Assembly (NCBI RefSeq): GCF_918814575.1
Contig: NZ_CAKKNS010000005.1
Coordinates: forward strand, 1 to 64,000
DNA from: Periweissella fabaria
GTDB taxonomy: Bacteria; Bacillota; Bacilli; Lactobacillales; Lactobacillaceae
Direction: 5' to 3'
DNA: 64,000 nt
Shown here: piece after piece, positions 61,699 to 64,000 of the stretch
Layout: every line of letters begins with the position of its first letter
Position numbering within the stretch: the stretch's first letter is position 1
Position numbers and translations under genes: made by a program
Notes under the pieces: generated by a model
Told to the model about the DNA's origin: nothing
The model's database searches: none
What the model saw: the letters and a program-made list of their open reading frames with translations, nothing else

Positions 61699-64000
61699 TT
61701 ATTTTTCTTCATCTTGCTTGGCTTCAGTAATCACTTCATCTGCAAGAGATTGAACCTTGGTTACATCTGCTTCAGTACTTTCACTAATTACGACTTCTTC
61801 AGCATCAAGTTCAAGCACGATTGCTTCGGATGTATCAGCTTCAGCTTCTTTATCAACTTTAGCTAAAGTAGCCACTTTAGCACCATCTTCAAGACGAATC
61901 AAACGAACTCCCAACGTTGCCCGACCAGTTTCAGAAACATTTTCTGCTCCGAAACGAATCATTACACCGCGATCAGTAGTCAACATAATGTCTTCGCTAC
62001 CATTAACAATCGCCATGCCTGCAAGTGGCCCATTCTTTTCAGTGATATTTGCGGTTTTAATCCCTTTACCACCACGGCCCTTAATTGGGTATTCACTGAT
62101 TGGGGTTTGCTTACCATAACCATTTTCAGTAATAACTAAGACTTTGTGATCAGGAAGTAAGATATCCGCCCCAATTACATAATCACCTTCACGTAAGCGA
62201 ATTCCACGAACTCCGGCTGCAGAACGGCCCATTTGACGTACATCTGCTTCCGCAAATGAAACTGCATATCCAGCATGCGTTGCAATCATCATATTAGCCG
62301 AACCATCAGTGATGTTAACACTAATTAATTGGTCGTCATCATGCAAGCTAACGGCCCGTAAACCACTCGTCCGAATGTTACTAAAATCAGCCACCGCTGT
62401 TCGTTTAACAACCCCGTTTAACGTTGTAAAGAATAAGAAGTCTTTACTTGTTTTGGCATCGCCACGTACATTAATTACGGCTTGGATTTTTTCACCACCT
62501 TCAACTCCGAGTAAGTTAATTACTGGAATTCCCTTGGCATTGCGACCGTATTCAGGGATTTCATACCCCTTCAAACGGTAAACTTTCCCAAGGTTCGTGA
62601 AGAATAAGAGCGTGTCGTGGGTTGATGCAGAAATTAAGTGTTCAACGAAATCATCATCGTGCACCCCAGTTCCTTGCACGCCACGGCCACCACGGTGTTG
62701 TGACTTGAATTCTGAAGTTGCTAAGCGCTTAGCGTAACCATTATGTGTCAACGTAATAATCACATCTTCTTCTTCAATCAAATCTTCATCTTCAATTGAG
62801 GTAACATCCCCCACTTGAAGTTCCGTCCGGCGTTCATCTCCAAATTTATCTTGGATTTCAAGTAATTCTTGGTAAATAATTTCATTGATTCGGGCTGGTT
62901 TAGCCAAGATATCTTGTAAATCAGCAATCAATTCCATCAAATTATTGTATTCATTTTCAATCTTATCGCGTTCCAAACCAGTCAAACGAACCAAACGCAT
63001 ATCTAAAATTGCTTGCGCTTGCTTGTCTGATAATTTGTAATTGTCCATTAATTGCTTTTTAGCAACTTCGGCCGTTTCTGAAGAACGGATAATTTTAATA
63101 ATCGCATCAATATGGTCTAAGGCAATTCGTAAACCTTCTAAAATGTGCGCACGTGCTTGGGCCTTTTTCAAGTCAAATTCCGTCCGACGACGAATAACTT
63201 CTTGTTGGTGTTCCAAGTAGGCAACTAACATTTCTTTTAGGCCAAGCACTTTTGGTTGCTTGTCTTTGATAGCCAACATGTTAAAGCTAAAGGTTGTTTG
63301 TAATAACGTGTTTTTGTACAAGTTATTTAAGACGACACTCGCTGACGTATCACGACGCACATCAACAACCATCCGGTAACCGTCACGGTCAGATTCATCG
63401 TTAACCCCAGTAATTCCTTCAACCCGTTTATCACGCGCTAATTCGGCAATCCGTTCAACTAACTTCGCCTTGTTAACCATGTATGGGAATTCAGTTACGA
63501 TAATGCGTTCACGACCATTCTTTTCGACTTCAATATCGACTTTGGCCCGAACCGTTACCGTGCCTTTACCAGTTTCGTAAGCTTTACGAATACCGGCTTT
63601 CCCCATCACAATTCCCCCGGTTGGGAAATCGGGACCAGGAATGGCTTCCATCAAGTCAGCCGTAGTTGCTTCTGGATTATTCATCAAGATGTGCAATCCG
63701 CCAATAACTTCATGTAAGTTGTGTGGTGGAATATTGGTTGCCATCCCTACGGCAATCCCAGATGCCCCATTAACTAGTAAGTTGGGGAAACGGGCTGGTA
63801 AGACTAATGGTTCACGCTCAGTACCATCATAGTTAGCGCCAAAATCAACCGTATTTTTGTTGATATCACGCAACATTTCCATGGCAATTTTTGACATTTT
63901 TGCTTCGGTATACCGCATGGCGGCAGGACTGTCACCATCGATTGATCCAAAGTTACCGTGCCCATCAACTAATAAGTAACGGTAACTCCAGTCTTGGGCC
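61699..64000 (-). CDS. gyrA: DNA gyrase subunit A, 5' end cut by window
   Basis: Cleavage-rejoining subunit of gyrase. The frame is open to the right edge, adding AQDWSYRYLLVDGHGNFGSI upstream of MRYTEAKMSK, so about 766 codons are seen and the N-terminus with the quinolone-resistance Ser/Glu is missing. Active-site Tyr lies in AAMRYTE. LLVNGASGIAVGMATNIPPHNL and the tower region follow. A C-terminal beta-pinwheel carries the GyrA box as QHRGGRG, where QRRGGKG/QRRGGRG is usual. The tail is acidic (DTSEAIVLELDAEEVV). The box supports gyrase over topoisomerase IV ParC. Confidence 0.95.
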   Translation of the reverse strand, partial: AQDWSYRYLLVDGHGNFGSIDGDSPAAMRYTEAKMSKIAMEMLRDINKNTVDFGANYDGTEREPLVLPARFPNLLVNGASGIAVGMATNIPPHNLHEVIGGLHILMNNPEATTADLMEAIPGPDFPTGGIVMGKAGIRKAYETGKGTVTVRAKVDIEVEKNGRERIIVTEFPYMVNKAKLVERIAELARDKRVEGITGVNDESDRDGYRMVVDVRRDTSASVVLNNLYKNTLLQTTFSFNMLAIKDKQPKVLGLKEMLVAYLEHQQEVIRRRTEFDLKKAQARAHILEGLRIALDHIDAIIKIIRSSETAEVAKKQLMDNYKLSDKQAQAILDMRLVRLTGLERDKIENEYNNLMELIADLQDILAKPARINEIIYQELLEIQDKFGDERRTELQVGDVTSIEDEDLIEEEDVIITLTHNGYAKRLATSEFKSQHRGGRGVQGTGVHDDDFVEHLISASTHDTLLFFTNLGKVYRLKGYEIPEYGRNAKGIPVINLLGVEGGEKIQAVINVRGDAKTSKDFLFFTTLNGVVKRTAVADFSNIRTSGLRAVSLHDDDQLISVNITDGSANMMIATHAGYAVSFAEADVRQMGRSAAGVRGIRLREGDYVIGADILLPDHKVLVITENGYGKQTPISEYPIKGRGGKGIKTANITEKNGPLAGMAIVNGSEDIMLTTDRGVMIRFGAENVSETGRATLGVRLIRLEDGAKVATLAKVDKEAEADTSEAIVLELDAEEVVISESTEADVTKVQSLADEVITEAKQDEEK

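Noticed and set aside
61757-62119. Plus-strand open frame opposite the gyrA C-terminus
   Set aside because: Ser/Ala-rich shadow of the gyrA acidic tail and pinwheel.

Overview
The window looks like origin-proximal chromosome of a low-GC Gram-positive lactic acid bacterium of the Lactobacillaceae, most likely the Weissella/Leuconostoc side. That placement is inferred from protein style and from the gene order gyrA-rpsF-ssb-rpsR-gdpP-rplI-dnaB; no 16S rRNA gene is present. Strong AGGAGG-type ribosome binding sites, TTG and GTG starts, extended -10 promoters and U-tailed hairpin terminators fit a Firmicute. Most genes from about 31.9 kb to the right edge lie on the minus strand, as expected if dnaA/dnaN lie just beyond gyrA and the fork moves leftward through the window. 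No insertion sequence, prophage or CRISPR array was seen.

Layout, left to right. 1-2.6 kb: a large Cna-type surface adhesin, cut by the window edge, with about eighteen 36-bp Pro-rich repeats. 2.9-6.7 kb: aroC-aroA-aroK-aroE shikimate operon. 6.9-11.3 kb: YjeM-type permease, aquaporin, MFS transporter and a VOC protein. 11.3-14.7 kb: ABC exporter with a DesK/DesR-type two-component system. 14.8-15.7 kb: a CsoR/CstR-type repressor divergent from a rhodanese, with a readable promoter and operator. 15.7-21.5 kb: a stand-alone D-lactate dehydrogenase catalytic domain, a Nudix hydrolase and menF-menD-menH-menC, with two copies of a near-consensus parS palindrome. 21.8-26.8 kb: acetoin reductase, an old-yellow-enzyme homologue and an AdhR-type MerR regulator facing two aldo-keto reductases. 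26.9-31.5 kb: ribB, a glycerol-facilitator homologue with an altered NPA motif, a LysM-NlpC/P60 protein and a FucP-like symporter under a perfect cre site. 31.7-35.8 kb: tRNA-Asn, a family 8 polysaccharide lyase, zinc-free S14 and L33 behind a Zur-like box, and a PAP2 phosphatase. 35.9-40.2 kb: a TetR/ABC-2 pair and a four-gene ABC cluster. 40.4-47.9 kb: fumarate metabolism. 48-64 kb: a lipoprotein, rlmH, a DnaA-box cluster, dnaB, rplI, gdpP, rpsR, ssb, rpsF, sbcCD, a racemase and the 3' part of gyrA.

The most coherent functional block is 40.4-47.9 kb: a dicarboxylate transporter, a soluble FAD fumarate reductase, fumarase and a LysR regulator, followed by a PAS protein, ApbE flavin transferase and an NAD(P)H:FMN reductase. 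The reductase ends in D-A-T-T-G-A-S, which matches the ApbE flavinylation consensus. I infer a split NAD(P)H:fumarate reductase in which a covalently flavinylated reductase feeds a separate FAD subunit. The partial menaquinone operon is in the same window, but menA, menB and menE are not. Chromosome-maintenance signals (two parS-like sites and an eight-box DnaA cluster upstream of rlmH) are the second major point of interest.
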